This document shows, in pieces, positions 8,468 to 15,946 of a DNA stretch of 41,871 bases. The translations under genes and the position numbers were made by a program. The stretch is from Deinococcus sp. Arct2-2 (GTDB lineage: Bacteria > Deinococcota > Deinococci > Deinococcales > Deinococcaceae), in the NCBI RefSeq assembly GCF_004801315.1, contig NZ_SSNW01000053.1:1-41871 (forward strand), read 5' to 3'. The notes under the pieces are model-generated. The model had not been told where the DNA came from. It did no database searches and was given only the letters and a program-made list of their open reading frames with translations. Numbering within the stretch: position 1 is the stretch's first letter; the number at the start of each line of letters is the position of its first letter.

Positions 8468-9456
8468 GAGCATTTGACAGAATAAGAGGATGGGAAAACG
8501 GGTCGGGGCACGTGGGTACAGCATTGATCTCCGAGAACGGATTGTCGCGGCTGCACTGAACGAGCAAAATCATCCATGGGTGGCCCAAACGTTCGGAGTC
8601 GATGTTCGGACCATCGCGTTATATCTGAGGAAACATGAGGCGGGCACGCTCTCACAAGTCAAACGCCCGACCGGGCGTCGCTCGAGCGTGCAGAGCGAGC
8701 ATGAGCAGATGCTCCTCCAGCAGCTGGAGGAGCATCTTGACGCGACCTTGGAAGAGCATGCTCGCCTGTTGGAGGCCAAGACCGGGCTCAAGATCAGTTA
8801 CCGGACAGTCGACCGGGTCTTCCGGCGACATGGCATCACCTACAAAAAAAACGCGGGTCGCCGCCGAACGGAATGAGGAACTGCGTCAGCAGTTCCTGAA
8901 TGACCTGAAGCCCTCCCTTCAGACTCCGGCCCGGCTGGTCTTTCTGGATGAACGTGGCTTCAATACAGCGATGACTCGGGGGTATGGTCGCGCGCACCGG
9001 ACACGGCGCGCGGTCTGTTCGGTGCCCCGCAACTGGGGACGCAATCAAACGCTCGTGTGCGCGTTGCAGGCCAGTGGTCCCGTTGCCCCACTGATCTTGG
9101 AGGGCGCGGTGAACGGCGTGAGTTTCGAGTGGTACGTACGAGAAATCCTGTGCCCAGCCTTGACCCCTGGACAAGTGGTGGTGCTGGACAACCTCTCGGC
9201 ACATCACCGTGCGTCCGTTCGGACGCACATTGAAGCCAGGGGTTGTGTCGTGCTGTTCTTGCCCCCGTAGAGCCCTGACTTCAATCCCATCGAACAGATG
9301 TTTTCCAAAGTCAAAGCCCGCGTTCGCGCGGGTGAATGGCGAGAAGTTCCAGCACTGCTTCAGGGGATTTCGGATGCCCTGGATGCCGTTTCTTTACGAG
9401 ATGTCTTTGACTGGTTCACCCACGTCTTCCCTGACATCTTCTTATGTCAAATGCTC
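8468..9456 (+). mobile_element. IS630-family insertion sequence (inactive), 989 bp
   Basis: Flanked by TA dinucleotides (8466-8467 and 9457-9458), as expected for IS630-family insertion at TA. The terminal inverted repeats begin GAGCATTTGACA on both ends. The element carries a single transposase locus that is frameshifted and has a premature stop. It lies directly beside the IS982-type element, whose target duplication starts 2 bases after its right TA. Confidence 0.85.
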
Positions 9457-9459
9457 TAG
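8490..9459 (+). pseudogene. IS630-family transposase, interrupted by a frame change and an amber codon
   Basis: Frame one (8490-8876) gives a helix-turn-helix N-terminal part (LRERIVAAAL, AQTFGVDVRTIALYL) and a winged region (YRTVDRVFRRHGITYKK). Frame two (from about 8842) continues with the DDE domain: Asp in LVFLDERGF and Asp in VVVLDNLSAHH. The switch occurs at a run of eight A (8844-8851), a plausible slippage site. At 9268-9270 a TAG replaces the usual Tyr codon of LPPYSPDFNPIE, removing the catalytic Glu. The downstream frame then runs open to a stop at 9457-9459. The frame switch may be programmed, but the amber codon makes the enzyme almost certainly inactive unless suppressed. Confidence 0.85.
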
Positions 9460-9494
9460 TGAATAACCGCGAATAGGGGTTGACAGTTCCCGGT

Positions 9495-10280
9495 TTAAGC
9501 ACCAATGTCCATGAATTTCGGGTTATGCGCGAGGACATGCAGTGCGACTTTCAAACGCAGGCTCAGGTAGGTTTTGACCTGTCCCCAGCGCACCCCGGCC
9601 CCCACCAACACGGAGAAGGCGGACTCAATACACTTTCTCGCCGCGGCATACTCCTCTTTCCAGCGCGGATCAAGCTGTTTCGCATTGGCTTTTGGAGGGG
9701 TCAAGCACGTTCCGGACTGATAGCCCTTGTCCCCAATCTGTTTTGGCCCGCCGTAAGCGGGCCAAGCTCGGTTCATTTCCCACAGCACGGTAAAATCATG
9801 CGCGTTGGCTGGGCGAATGTCATACTTCACAATCCTGCCGTTCAGGGCGCTCCACGCGTGTAGTTTGAAGCCGTAGACGGAGCCAGCGGTGCTAAATCCG
9901 TGACGTGCCCCAGGGAATTTACAGCGTGGCGCACGCTTGAAGGTGCACACCGGGAGCGGCTCGGAATCTACAGCCACGAAGTCCAGTCTCTGGACTTCGG
10001 TGGCCAGTTGTTCGATCACCGGGGCCAAACGAGCGAGCCGAATCCGGGCTTGCGGTTCGGAGGGGTAGTGGGCGAAGTGATTGAGTTTGAGCAGGCTCCA
10101 CCAGCGGCTGAAATAGGGGGCCTTATGAAGCTTCTGGAGCAGCGCCACAGCCACCAAGTCGGCATCAGAAATTTTCTCGTGTGCGTGCAATAGTTTTTCG
10201 GGTAGACGAGGCGTGATCCAGCGGCTCAACAGGGTGACAGCGGTCGGGAGCGGCAGTACAGTGAGATCGGGACGGCCCAT
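9495..10280 (-). CDS. IS982-family transposase, cut off from its ribosome site
   Basis: The 261-residue DDE transposase has Asp in [12 protein letters not shown], a central FGFKLH-like strand (VYGFKLHAW), Asp in IGDKGYQSG, and Glu in [11 protein letters not shown]. The coding part from the ATG at 10280 is complete. The nested IS701-type element is inserted directly at this ATG, between it and its original ribosome-binding site, which now lies at the far side of the nested element (AGGGA near 11668-11672). The gene is therefore probably silent unless the IS701 end supplies start signals. The open frame continues upstream into the nested element, but those codons are not native. Confidence 0.8.
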   Translation of the reverse strand: MGRPDLTVLPLPTAVTLLSRWITPRLPEKLLHAHEKISDADLVAVALLQKLHKAPYFSRWWSLLKLNHFAHYPSEPQARIRLARLAPVIEQLATEVQRLDFVAVDSEPLPVCTFKRAPRCKFPGARHGFSTAGSVYGFKLHAWSALNGRIVKYDIRPANAHDFTVLWEMNRAWPAYGGPKQIGDKGYQSGTCLTPPKANAKQLDPRWKEEYAAARKCIESAFSVLVGAGVRWGQVKTYLSLRLKVALHVLAHNPKFMDIGA

Positions 10281-10313
10281 AACTGTACTTCGGGAAAACC
10301 TAGGGCGTGACAA

Positions 10314-10342
10314 GAAGACCAGCATCAACGATGCTGGTCTTC
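10314..10342. promoter_or_regulatory. Perfect hairpin just before the IS701 transposase start
   Basis: GAAGACCAGCATC (10314-10326) pairs with GATGCTGGTCTTC (10330-10342) around a 3-base loop, ending 3 bases before the ATG at 10346. Such a structure would form in transcripts that enter from outside and hide the start region, a known IS strategy against activation by neighbouring promoters. The other IS701-like element here has a similar palindrome at 15904-15937. Confidence 0.55.
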
Positions 10343-10345
10343 ACT

Positions 10346-11641
10346 ATGCGTCGCCCCTTGCCGCGCTGGACTCGCCATTTTCCAAGCTGGTTCGAGCCCT
10401 TTCAGAGTCAGTTCCCGCACAAGGCGCAACGTCGTCTCGCGCCACTGTATGTTCAAGGCTTGTGCAGCATGGCTCGTCGAAAAAGCATGACGCCGATGGC
10501 CCAATGGATTGCTCCTGGGAGCGAGGATCAGTTTCAACACTTCATCACGGACAGCCCTTGGAGCACCGCCACTCTTGAACCCTTGTTCCTTCAGCGCGCG
10601 AACGCACTTCTCGGTGGGCAGGATGCCGTGCTGATCATCGACGATACCTGCTTGACTAAATTTGGGACGAAGTCGGTCGGGGTGACCAAGCAATACTCGG
10701 GACAAGTGGGTGGCTTAACTCAGTGCCAGTGCTTAATTTCGCTCACGCTTGCCCAGCACAATTTTCCCATTCCAGTCAGTCTGCGCCTCTTTCTTCCCCG
10801 CGACTGGACGGGTGATCTGCAGCGGATGAGAGCCGCTGGTGTTCCTGAGGAACACCAGCAAATGCTGAGCAAGTGGGCCGTTGCCTTGGAGGAACTTGAT
10901 CGTCTTCGGCCACAGTTGAACTTCGGTCTGGTGCTTGCAGATGCAGGCTACGGGGCCACTGCCGCCTTCAGGCAAGGCCTCAGCGAACGTCATCTTCAGT
11001 GGTCTGTCGGCATCCACTCAACGCAGAAGGTGTATCCCGCCGATGTTCAACTCCTGCTCAGCGTTCAACCTGTTCACGGACGGCATTCCAAGTACCCGAC
11101 ACCGTCTCGACCACGTCAGACTGTCCGGGAGACATTGGCGGATGCGGTTTGGCATCAGGTGGTGTGGCGGCAAGGAACGAAAGCCCCGCTCTCTGGCCGA
11201 TTTGCTGCTCAATACGTGTGCCTCGCTGATGGCACAGAATATCGGCAAGGGCAACACCTCCCAGGTCAAGTCGCCTGGATCATCGGAGAAGAAAGGCGCG
11301 GTGGTGAGCGAAAGTACTACGCCTGCAACCTTCCGCCCGAGACATCGCTTGAGCACCTCGTTGAGGTGACCAAGCGGCGTTGGGCTTGCGAATTGACTCA
11401 TCGGGAATTGAAACAGGAGGTGGGGCTAGATCATTTCGAGGGGCGTTCATGGCGTGGTTTACATCACCATGCTCTGCTGTGCATGCTGGCTCTGCTGTTC
11501 CTCCAGTGGTTGCGACTCAGCCAACCGGATGACCTGAGAGGCGACTCTGTGCCTGCAATTCGAGAGGAACTGGCAGGAGCACTCCTGCCAGTTCGCTGCA
11601 TGATCTGCTGTTCCTGTACTGGTCTTTTCAGCGGCCCCTGA
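10346..11641 (+). CDS. IS701-family transposase
   Basis: The 431-residue DDE transposase has the first Asp in VLIIDDTCLTKFG followed by the family-typical SVGVTKQYSGQVGGLTQCQ. The second Asp is in VLADAGYGA, and the Glu lies in WACELTHRELKQEVGLDHFE. I take the ATG at 10346 as the start, since the longer frame from a GTG at 10307 would translate through a perfect hairpin. It is full length with no interruptions, so it is probably functional. Confidence 0.88.
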   Translation: MRRPLPRWTRHFPSWFEPFQSQFPHKAQRRLAPLYVQGLCSMARRKSMTPMAQWIAPGSEDQFQHFITDSPWSTATLEPLFLQRANALLGGQDAVLIIDDTCLTKFGTKSVGVTKQYSGQVGGLTQCQCLISLTLAQHNFPIPVSLRLFLPRDWTGDLQRMRAAGVPEEHQQMLSKWAVALEELDRLRPQLNFGLVLADAGYGATAAFRQGLSERHLQWSVGIHSTQKVYPADVQLLLSVQPVHGRHSKYPTPSRPRQTVRETLADAVWHQVVWRQGTKAPLSGRFAAQYVCLADGTEYRQGQHLPGQVAWIIGEERRGGERKYYACNLPPETSLEHLVEVTKRRWACELTHRELKQEVGLDHFEGRSWRGLHHHALLCMLALLFLQWLRLSQPDDLRGDSVPAIREELAGALLPVRCMICCSCTGLFSGP

Positions 11642-11754
11642 GTTTTCCCGAAGTACAGATAAGCACCGTCCCTTTTTCATATCTCGCCGCGCAAGTCAAC
11701 CCCTATTCGCGGTGAATATTGCTCAGCCGAATCAACAGTGGCCCTGACTCGGCC

Positions 11755-13989
11755 TCAAATAAACTGCCCCGTAATACTCCGCTCCGACTGGGACAGCAAC
11801 GCGGGCGGCCCCTCGAACAAAATTTGCCCGCCTGCGCTGCCACCTTCTGGCCCCAGATCGATGATCCAGTCGGCTTGGCGAATCACGTCCAGATGGTGTT
11901 CGATCAAGATCACGGTGTTCCCAGCGTCCACTAAACGGTCAATCATGCTCATCAGTAGGCCGATATCCGACAGGTGCAGCCCGGTGGTGGGTTCGTCCAT
12001 CACGTACACGCTGCCCTGTTTGTGCAGTTCCGTCGCCAGTTTCAGGCGTTGGCCCTCGCCGCCCGACACCGTACTCAGCGGTTGCCCCAGTTTCAGGTAG
12101 CCCAAACCCACGTCGTTCATAGCTTGCACCACCGCACGAACCTTCTTTTCGGTAAAGAAGGCCAGCGCGTCTTCGGCGGTCATTTCCAGCACGTCGCTGA
12201 TGGTTTTGCCGCGCAGATGGTAGTCCAGCACTTCGGGCTTAAAGCGTTTGCCTTCGCAGGCGTCGCAGCGCGTGGTCATGCCCTCCATAAAGGCCAGATC
12301 GGTATAGATGACGCCGAGGCCGCTGCATTCCGGGCAACTGCCCTCCGAATTGAAGGAGAACAAGGACGCGCTGACCTTGTTGGCTTTGGCAAACGCCTGA
12401 CGAATATCGTCCATGATGCCCGTGTAGGTGGCCGGAGCCGAGCGGCTGTTGGCCCCCACGCGGCCCTGATCGATCACGATTGCGCCGGGATGCTGGGCCA
12501 AAAACACGTCGTTGATCAGGGTGCTTTTGCCGGAGCCTGCCACGCCCGTGACCACCGTCAGAATGCCTGTCGGCACGTTCACCGAGACGTTTTTCAGGTT
12601 GTTGAGGGTTGCTGCCTCAATCTTCAGGTGTCCAGTAGCCTTCCGCACGTTGGTCTTAATTGGCAGGTGTTGACTCAAAAACCGTCCGGTGAGAGTGTCG
12701 GCATTCTGCAAGTCGGCCACCAAGCCTTCAAACACCACTTCGCCGCCGTGCGTGCCCGCTTTGGGGCCGATGTCCACGATATGGTCGGCCACCGCGATCA
12801 CGTCCGGGTCGTGTTCTACCACCAGCACCGTATTGCCTTTGTCGCGCAGTTGCCGCAAGAGTCCGTTCAGGCGGGCCACATCGCGGGCGTGCAGGCCCAC
12901 GCTGGGTTCATCCAAGATGTACAGCATGTCGGTCAGGCTGTTGCCGAGGTGCCGAATCATCTTGATGCGCTGCGATTCGCCGCCCGACAGCGTGGCCGTT
13001 TCGCGGCTGAGGCTCAGGTAGCCCAGCCCGATTTCGATGAGGTGCTGAATGCGTTCGCGCAGCTTGGCAGCCACCTTTACGGCCACCGGGTCGCTCATGC
13101 CCTGCAATACCTCAATCAGTTCGGTGGCTTCCAAGTCAGACCACTCGGCAATGTTGCGCCCGTCAATTCGGCAGTCCAGCGCCGCCTGATTGAGCCGTGC
13201 GCCGTGACAGACTGGGCAAGTCTGGGTATTCACGAACTGTTCGAACACGGCCTTGTTGCGCTCTGACATCGCGCCGGAATCTTTCTTGATGTACGAGCGG
13301 TTGAAGCGGTCTACCAAGCCCTCATATTTCAGGTAGCCCATGCCCAAATCAACCTTTTCGCCGTCGCCGTGCAGCAAATTGTGCAACTCCGCTTCGCTGT
13401 AGTCTTGCACAGGCTTATCGAGGTCAAATTGGTTAGAGAGGGCGTAGCTTTTCCAGAGTAACTTCCCCACCTTGAAATCCGGGTGCAGAATTGCGCCGCC
13501 ATTCAGGGATAGACGGCGGTCTAGGAAAGCGTCCATATCAAGCTGCACGGTTTTGCCGATGCCTTCGCACTCTGGGCACATGCCCTGCGGCGTATTGAAG
13601 GAAAAGGCGAAGGCTGGCCCGGCGTAAGGCTGCCCCACACGCGAAAAGAGCAGGCGCAGCAACGCCGAAATGTCGGTATAGGTGCCCATCGTAGAGCGCG
13701 AGCCGCCGCCGATGCGCTTCTGGTTGATGATGATCGGCGCGTTCAGAAACTCGATGGAATCCACGTCGGGCTGGCCGTAATGCGGCATGAAACCCTGCAC
13801 GAAGGCCGTAAACGTCTCGTTCAGTTGGCGCTGTGCTTCGGCGGCGATGGTATCGAACACCAATGACGACTTGCCCGATCCCGACACGCCCGTAAACACC
13901 GTGATCTGGTGCTTGGGAATATCCAGCGAAATGTTTTTAAGGTTGTTCTCGCGTGCGCCCCGAATCTGGATGAACTGTTGATCTGTCAT
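11755..13989 (-). CDS. UvrA-like ABC ATPase, short form without the UvrB-binding region
   Basis: The 744-residue protein has two ABC ATPase modules. Module one has Walker A GVSGSGKSS (residue ~33), zinc-type CPECEG and CPVCHG pairs, signature LSGGESQR and Walker B LYILDEPSVGLH. Module two has GVAGSGKST, CPECSG and CDACEG, signature VSGGEGQRL and VYVMDEPTTGLH. Canonical UvrA is about 940-1000 residues; the missing part corresponds to the UvrB-interaction insertion. It therefore resembles class II UvrA/DrrC-like proteins linked to drug or DNA-adduct tolerance rather than core excision repair. A Shine-Dalgarno (AGGGAG) precedes the ATG. The gene of unknown function at 14083 lies 93 bases upstream on the same strand. 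Its 3' flank has been invaded by the IS island 37 bases after the stop. Confidence 0.9.
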   Translation of the reverse strand: MTDQQFIQIRGARENNLKNISLDIPKHQITVFTGVSGSGKSSLVFDTIAAEAQRQLNETFTAFVQGFMPHYGQPDVDSIEFLNAPIIINQKRIGGGSRSTMGTYTDISALLRLLFSRVGQPYAGPAFAFSFNTPQGMCPECEGIGKTVQLDMDAFLDRRLSLNGGAILHPDFKVGKLLWKSYALSNQFDLDKPVQDYSEAELHNLLHGDGEKVDLGMGYLKYEGLVDRFNRSYIKKDSGAMSERNKAVFEQFVNTQTCPVCHGARLNQAALDCRIDGRNIAEWSDLEATELIEVLQGMSDPVAVKVAAKLRERIQHLIEIGLGYLSLSRETATLSGGESQRIKMIRHLGNSLTDMLYILDEPSVGLHARDVARLNGLLRQLRDKGNTVLVVEHDPDVIAVADHIVDIGPKAGTHGGEVVFEGLVADLQNADTLTGRFLSQHLPIKTNVRKATGHLKIEAATLNNLKNVSVNVPTGILTVVTGVAGSGKSTLINDVFLAQHPGAIVIDQGRVGANSRSAPATYTGIMDDIRQAFAKANKVSASLFSFNSEGSCPECSGLGVIYTDLAFMEGMTTRCDACEGKRFKPEVLDYHLRGKTISDVLEMTAEDALAFFTEKKVRAVVQAMNDVGLGYLKLGQPLSTVSGGEGQRLKLATELHKQGSVYVMDEPTTGLHLSDIGLLMSMIDRLVDAGNTVILIEHHLDVIRQADWIIDLGPEGGSAGGQILFEGPPALLSQSERSITGQFI

Positions 13990-14082
13990 GTGGCTCCCTG
14001 ACGTGCGGCGATAGACCGAATCACTGTGACCCGGCCGCTCCAGTCTTTCTGAGAAATATGTGAAAATGATTCCACAACAAGT

Positions 14083-14646
14083 TTAATTTTTATTAACTTT
14101 AGGCGGCTTTTCCTGCCCGGCCAGATACTCGGCGTACCACTCGTCAAAGGGCTGGGCCGCCGCAAAGTGGGGAGACAACTCACTTAGGGCCGCCTCGATA
14201 TCGGGCAAGTCGGTTTGGGTCAGGCCGAAGATGCTGGGGCGTTGGGGAATGCGAAACTGGCTGTGATCGTGCGGCACGATATGTACCAGCGTTCCCAGCG
14301 GCGTGCCGTCCGGCCCCGTCACCACGCTCCACATCCAGCGTTCCTGATGGGTTTCGTCGGCGTTGCCCCACTCGCGTGAGCGCCCGAAATCGCCCGGTAA
14401 AGCGGGTTGGGTGCCGAATCCCGCTTCACGCAGCGCCTGCTTGATGGGCCGGAATAGCAGTTGCTGATAAGTGCCGTAGGCCATGTCTCCGGCTTTGGCG
14501 TAAGCCGTGTCCAATTTGGCCCGGTACTCGGTCAGGATACCTTGCCAGCGCGACTCTAGGTGGGCATCGGCCCAAGCCGCGAGGGTGTGAATGTCGGCAG
14601 GCGTGGGAATGACCAATGCGGCTTGAGTCGGGAATTCTTGCGTCAT
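14083..14646 (-). CDS. Protein of unknown function, upstream of the UvrA-like gene
   Basis: The 187-residue product has no signal peptide or membrane segment. It is probably cytoplasmic and mixed alpha/beta, with a helical N-terminal half (residues 20-75) and a central part rich in Trp/His (QERWMWSVV, VHIVPHDHSQF). I recognise no family. The ATG at 14646 is chosen because AAGGAG lies 7 bases upstream; the longer open frame lacks this. It has a credible promoter and runs in the same direction as the UvrA-like gene, so the two may be co-transcribed. Confidence 0.65.
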   Translation of the reverse strand: MTQEFPTQAALVIPTPADIHTLAAWADAHLESRWQGILTEYRAKLDTAYAKAGDMAYGTYQQLLFRPIKQALREAGFGTQPALPGDFGRSREWGNADETHQERWMWSVVTGPDGTPLGTLVHIVPHDHSQFRIPQRPSIFGLTQTDLPDIEAALSELSPHFAAAQPFDEWYAEYLAGQEKPPKVNKN

Positions 14647-14694
14647 AGGCGCTCCTTGAACAGACCGAACCGGGTATTTAGGGCATCGCGGCAC

Positions 14695-14724
14695 AAGATA
14701 AATTCAGCACAAGCGCAGGCTCAA
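14695..14724 (-). promoter_or_regulatory. Putative promoter for the gene at 14083-14646
   Basis: On the minus strand TTGAGC (14724-14719) and TATCTT (14700-14695) are 18 bases apart, about 50 bases before the start codon. The boxes are moderately good. Confidence 0.45.
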
Positions 14725-14798
14725 AGACTTGACAGCAGTTTCCAAGTCTATCAGAGTTGGCAACAAAGGCAATAAGCGAGATTGCCTATGATAATGGT

Positions 14799-14838
14799 AA
14801 AAATTAGAGATTTAGAGTCGATTTTCTCTAAGCTCTAA
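14799..14838 (-). terminator. Terminator of the pseudouridine synthase gene
   Basis: On the minus strand TTAGAG-c-TTAGAG (14838-14826) pairs with CTCTAA-at-CTCTAA (14817-14804), giving two 6-bp helices with a small internal loop. TTTTT (14803-14799) follows. It starts 24 bases after the stop codon at 14862. The stem is AT-rich but the layout is that of an intrinsic terminator. Confidence 0.65.
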
Positions 14839-14861
14839 GTAGACTGGGAGTCAAGCGTCGC

Positions 14862-15824
14862 TCAGTCCCGTTCCAATCCAATCGGCAGGTTTCCACCCAC
14901 GGCGATCCACGCGCTGATGATGTCGTCGGGGGCGGGGGCGTGCAGATGTAGCGGTTGCCCAGTGGCGGGGTGCGGCAGGGTCAGAAATTGGGCGTGCAGG
15001 GCGTGGCGCGAGATAAATTCGCTGGGGCGGCCATACACGGTGTCGCCCAGAATGGGGCTGCCCAAATGCGCCAGATGCACCCGGATTTGGTGGGTGCGGC
15101 CTGTACGTGGCGCGGCCCGGATCAGCGCCAACGTGCGCCCGTGTCCGTCCGGGTGGGCGCTGAGGGGCGCAAAGACCGTTTGGGCCTCGCGGGGATTCGC
15201 GCCGCCGACGGTCATCCGTTGGCGTTGAATGGGGTGGCGGCCAATATGCGCGTCAAGCTGCACCGGATGGTCGGCCTTCCACGATCCGGCGGCAATCGCC
15301 AAGTACAGTTTTCTCGTCTCGCGGTCTTTGAAACTGGCAGCGAGGCGGGCGTGGGCCTGCACCGTTTTCGCCACCACGATCACGCCGCTGGTTTCGCGGT
15401 CTAGCCGGTGCACGATGCCGGGGCGGTAGCCGCCTTCTTCATCAAATCCTTCTTGCTGCGGCAGGGCGAAGCGGCCCAGCAAGGCATTCACCAGCGTTCC
15501 CGTGTACACGCCGGGGGCCGGGTGCGTGACCATGCCGGGGGGTTTGTTCACGGCAATCATAAATTCGTCTTCGTACAGCACGTCTAGCGGGACGTGTTCG
15601 GCCTCTACCTGCGACGGAGCGGGCGGCGGCACATCCACACTCAGGCTCTCGCCGCCGCGCAGTTTCAGGCTGGCTTTAGATACGGTTTGGCCGCCCACCC
15701 GCACATGCCCGCCCCCGATCCACGCGGCCACTTGGGATCGGCTGGCTCCGGCCAGAGCAGACAGCACGGAGTCGAGGCGTCCGGGGGTGGCGGTGAATTC
15801 TAGGGGAGGGGAGGCGTCTGACAC
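14862..15824 (-). CDS. RluA-family 23S rRNA pseudouridine synthase (RluD-like)
   Basis: Isomerises uridines to pseudouridine in large-subunit rRNA. The 320-residue product has an N-terminal S4 RNA-binding domain (about residues 14-70, SRSQVAAWIGGGHVRVGG). The catalytic domain begins at VLYEDEFMIAVNKPPGMVTH, with the active-site Asp in GIVHRLDRETSGV and the RTGRTHQIRVHLAHLG and GDTVYG motifs. The S4 domain and length fit RluD/RluC-type enzymes; which uridines are modified cannot be read from sequence. It starts with GTG 7 bases after a TACACT box and has no Shine-Dalgarno, so the mRNA is probably leaderless. Confidence 0.94.
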   Translation of the reverse strand: MSDASPPLEFTATPGRLDSVLSALAGASRSQVAAWIGGGHVRVGGQTVSKASLKLRGGESLSVDVPPPAPSQVEAEHVPLDVLYEDEFMIAVNKPPGMVTHPAPGVYTGTLVNALLGRFALPQQEGFDEEGGYRPGIVHRLDRETSGVIVVAKTVQAHARLAASFKDRETRKLYLAIAAGSWKADHPVQLDAHIGRHPIQRQRMTVGGANPREAQTVFAPLSAHPDGHGRTLALIRAAPRTGRTHQIRVHLAHLGSPILGDTVYGRPSEFISRHALHAQFLTLPHPATGQPLHLHAPAPDDIISAWIAVGGNLPIGLERD

Positions 15825-15831
15825 GGCGGGC

Positions 15832-15837
15832 AGTGTA
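15832..15837 (-). promoter_or_regulatory. -10 element (TACACT) of the pseudouridine synthase gene, leaderless
   Basis: On the minus strand TACACT ends 7 bases before the GTG start at 15824. No ribosome-binding site is present in the gap. Confidence 0.55.
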
Positions 15838-15858
15838 CCCCGCCAACTGGTGGGGGAG

Positions 15859-15888
15859 GTCTAAGGGTCTAAAAGTCGAGGGTCTAAG
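15859..15888. repeat. Left remnant of a family A repeat, copy 2
   Basis: This stretch contains GTCTAAGGGTCTAAAA and GGGTCTAAG, the terminal motif of the family A repeats, and is cut by the IS at 15889. The other part of the same copy resumes at 17327. The 9-mer AAAGTCGAG at 15872-15880 is identical to the right end of the adjacent IS. Confidence 0.55.
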
Positions 15889-15903
15889 CTCGACTTTGGC
15901 CAT

Positions 15904-15937
15904 TGACAGGGGAAGCAGCATGCTGCTTCCCCTGTCA
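15904..15937. promoter_or_regulatory. 34-base perfect palindrome before the transposase start
   Basis: TGACAGGGGAAGCAGCA (15904-15920) is followed at once by its exact complement to 15937, 9 bases before the ATG at 15947. In RNA read from outside it would form a very stable stem beside the start codon and so could block translation. Within DNA it could also be a cruciform or protein site. It begins inside the left terminal repeat. Confidence 0.65.
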
Positions 15938-15946
15938 GACTTGAGC

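Larger units (their letters stand above)
10283..11658 (+). mobile_element. IS701-family insertion sequence nested in the IS982-type element, 1376 bp
   Basis: Inverted terminal repeats CTGTACTTCGGGAAAAC (10283-10299, and its complement at 11642-11658) are flanked by the 4-base duplication ATAA (10279-10282 and 11659-11662). A 4-base duplication fits the IS701 family. The transposase gene is intact, so this is the youngest and possibly still active layer of the island. Confidence 0.88.
9466..11712 (-). mobile_element. IS982-family insertion sequence, interrupted by an IS701-type element
   Basis: Ends carry CCGCGAATAGGGGTTGAC as perfect 18-base inverted repeats (left at 9467-9484, right at 11695-11712). 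The flanking hexamer TGAATA occurs at 9460-9465 and 11713-11718, a target duplication of a size normal for this family. Removing the nested element (10283-11658 plus one ATAA) leaves about 870 bases with one transposase gene. Confidence 0.8.

Noticed and set aside
11974..13266. 430-codon plus-strand frame opposite the UvrA-like gene
   Set aside because: It has a His/Val/Gln-rich composition typical of an antisense shadow of a GC-rich gene, with no motif or start signals.
15833..15946. 38-codon N-terminal extension of the IS701-like transposase
   Set aside because: It would begin outside the IS, in the pseudouridine synthase promoter, and translate the palindrome; the ATG at 15947 is the sensible start.
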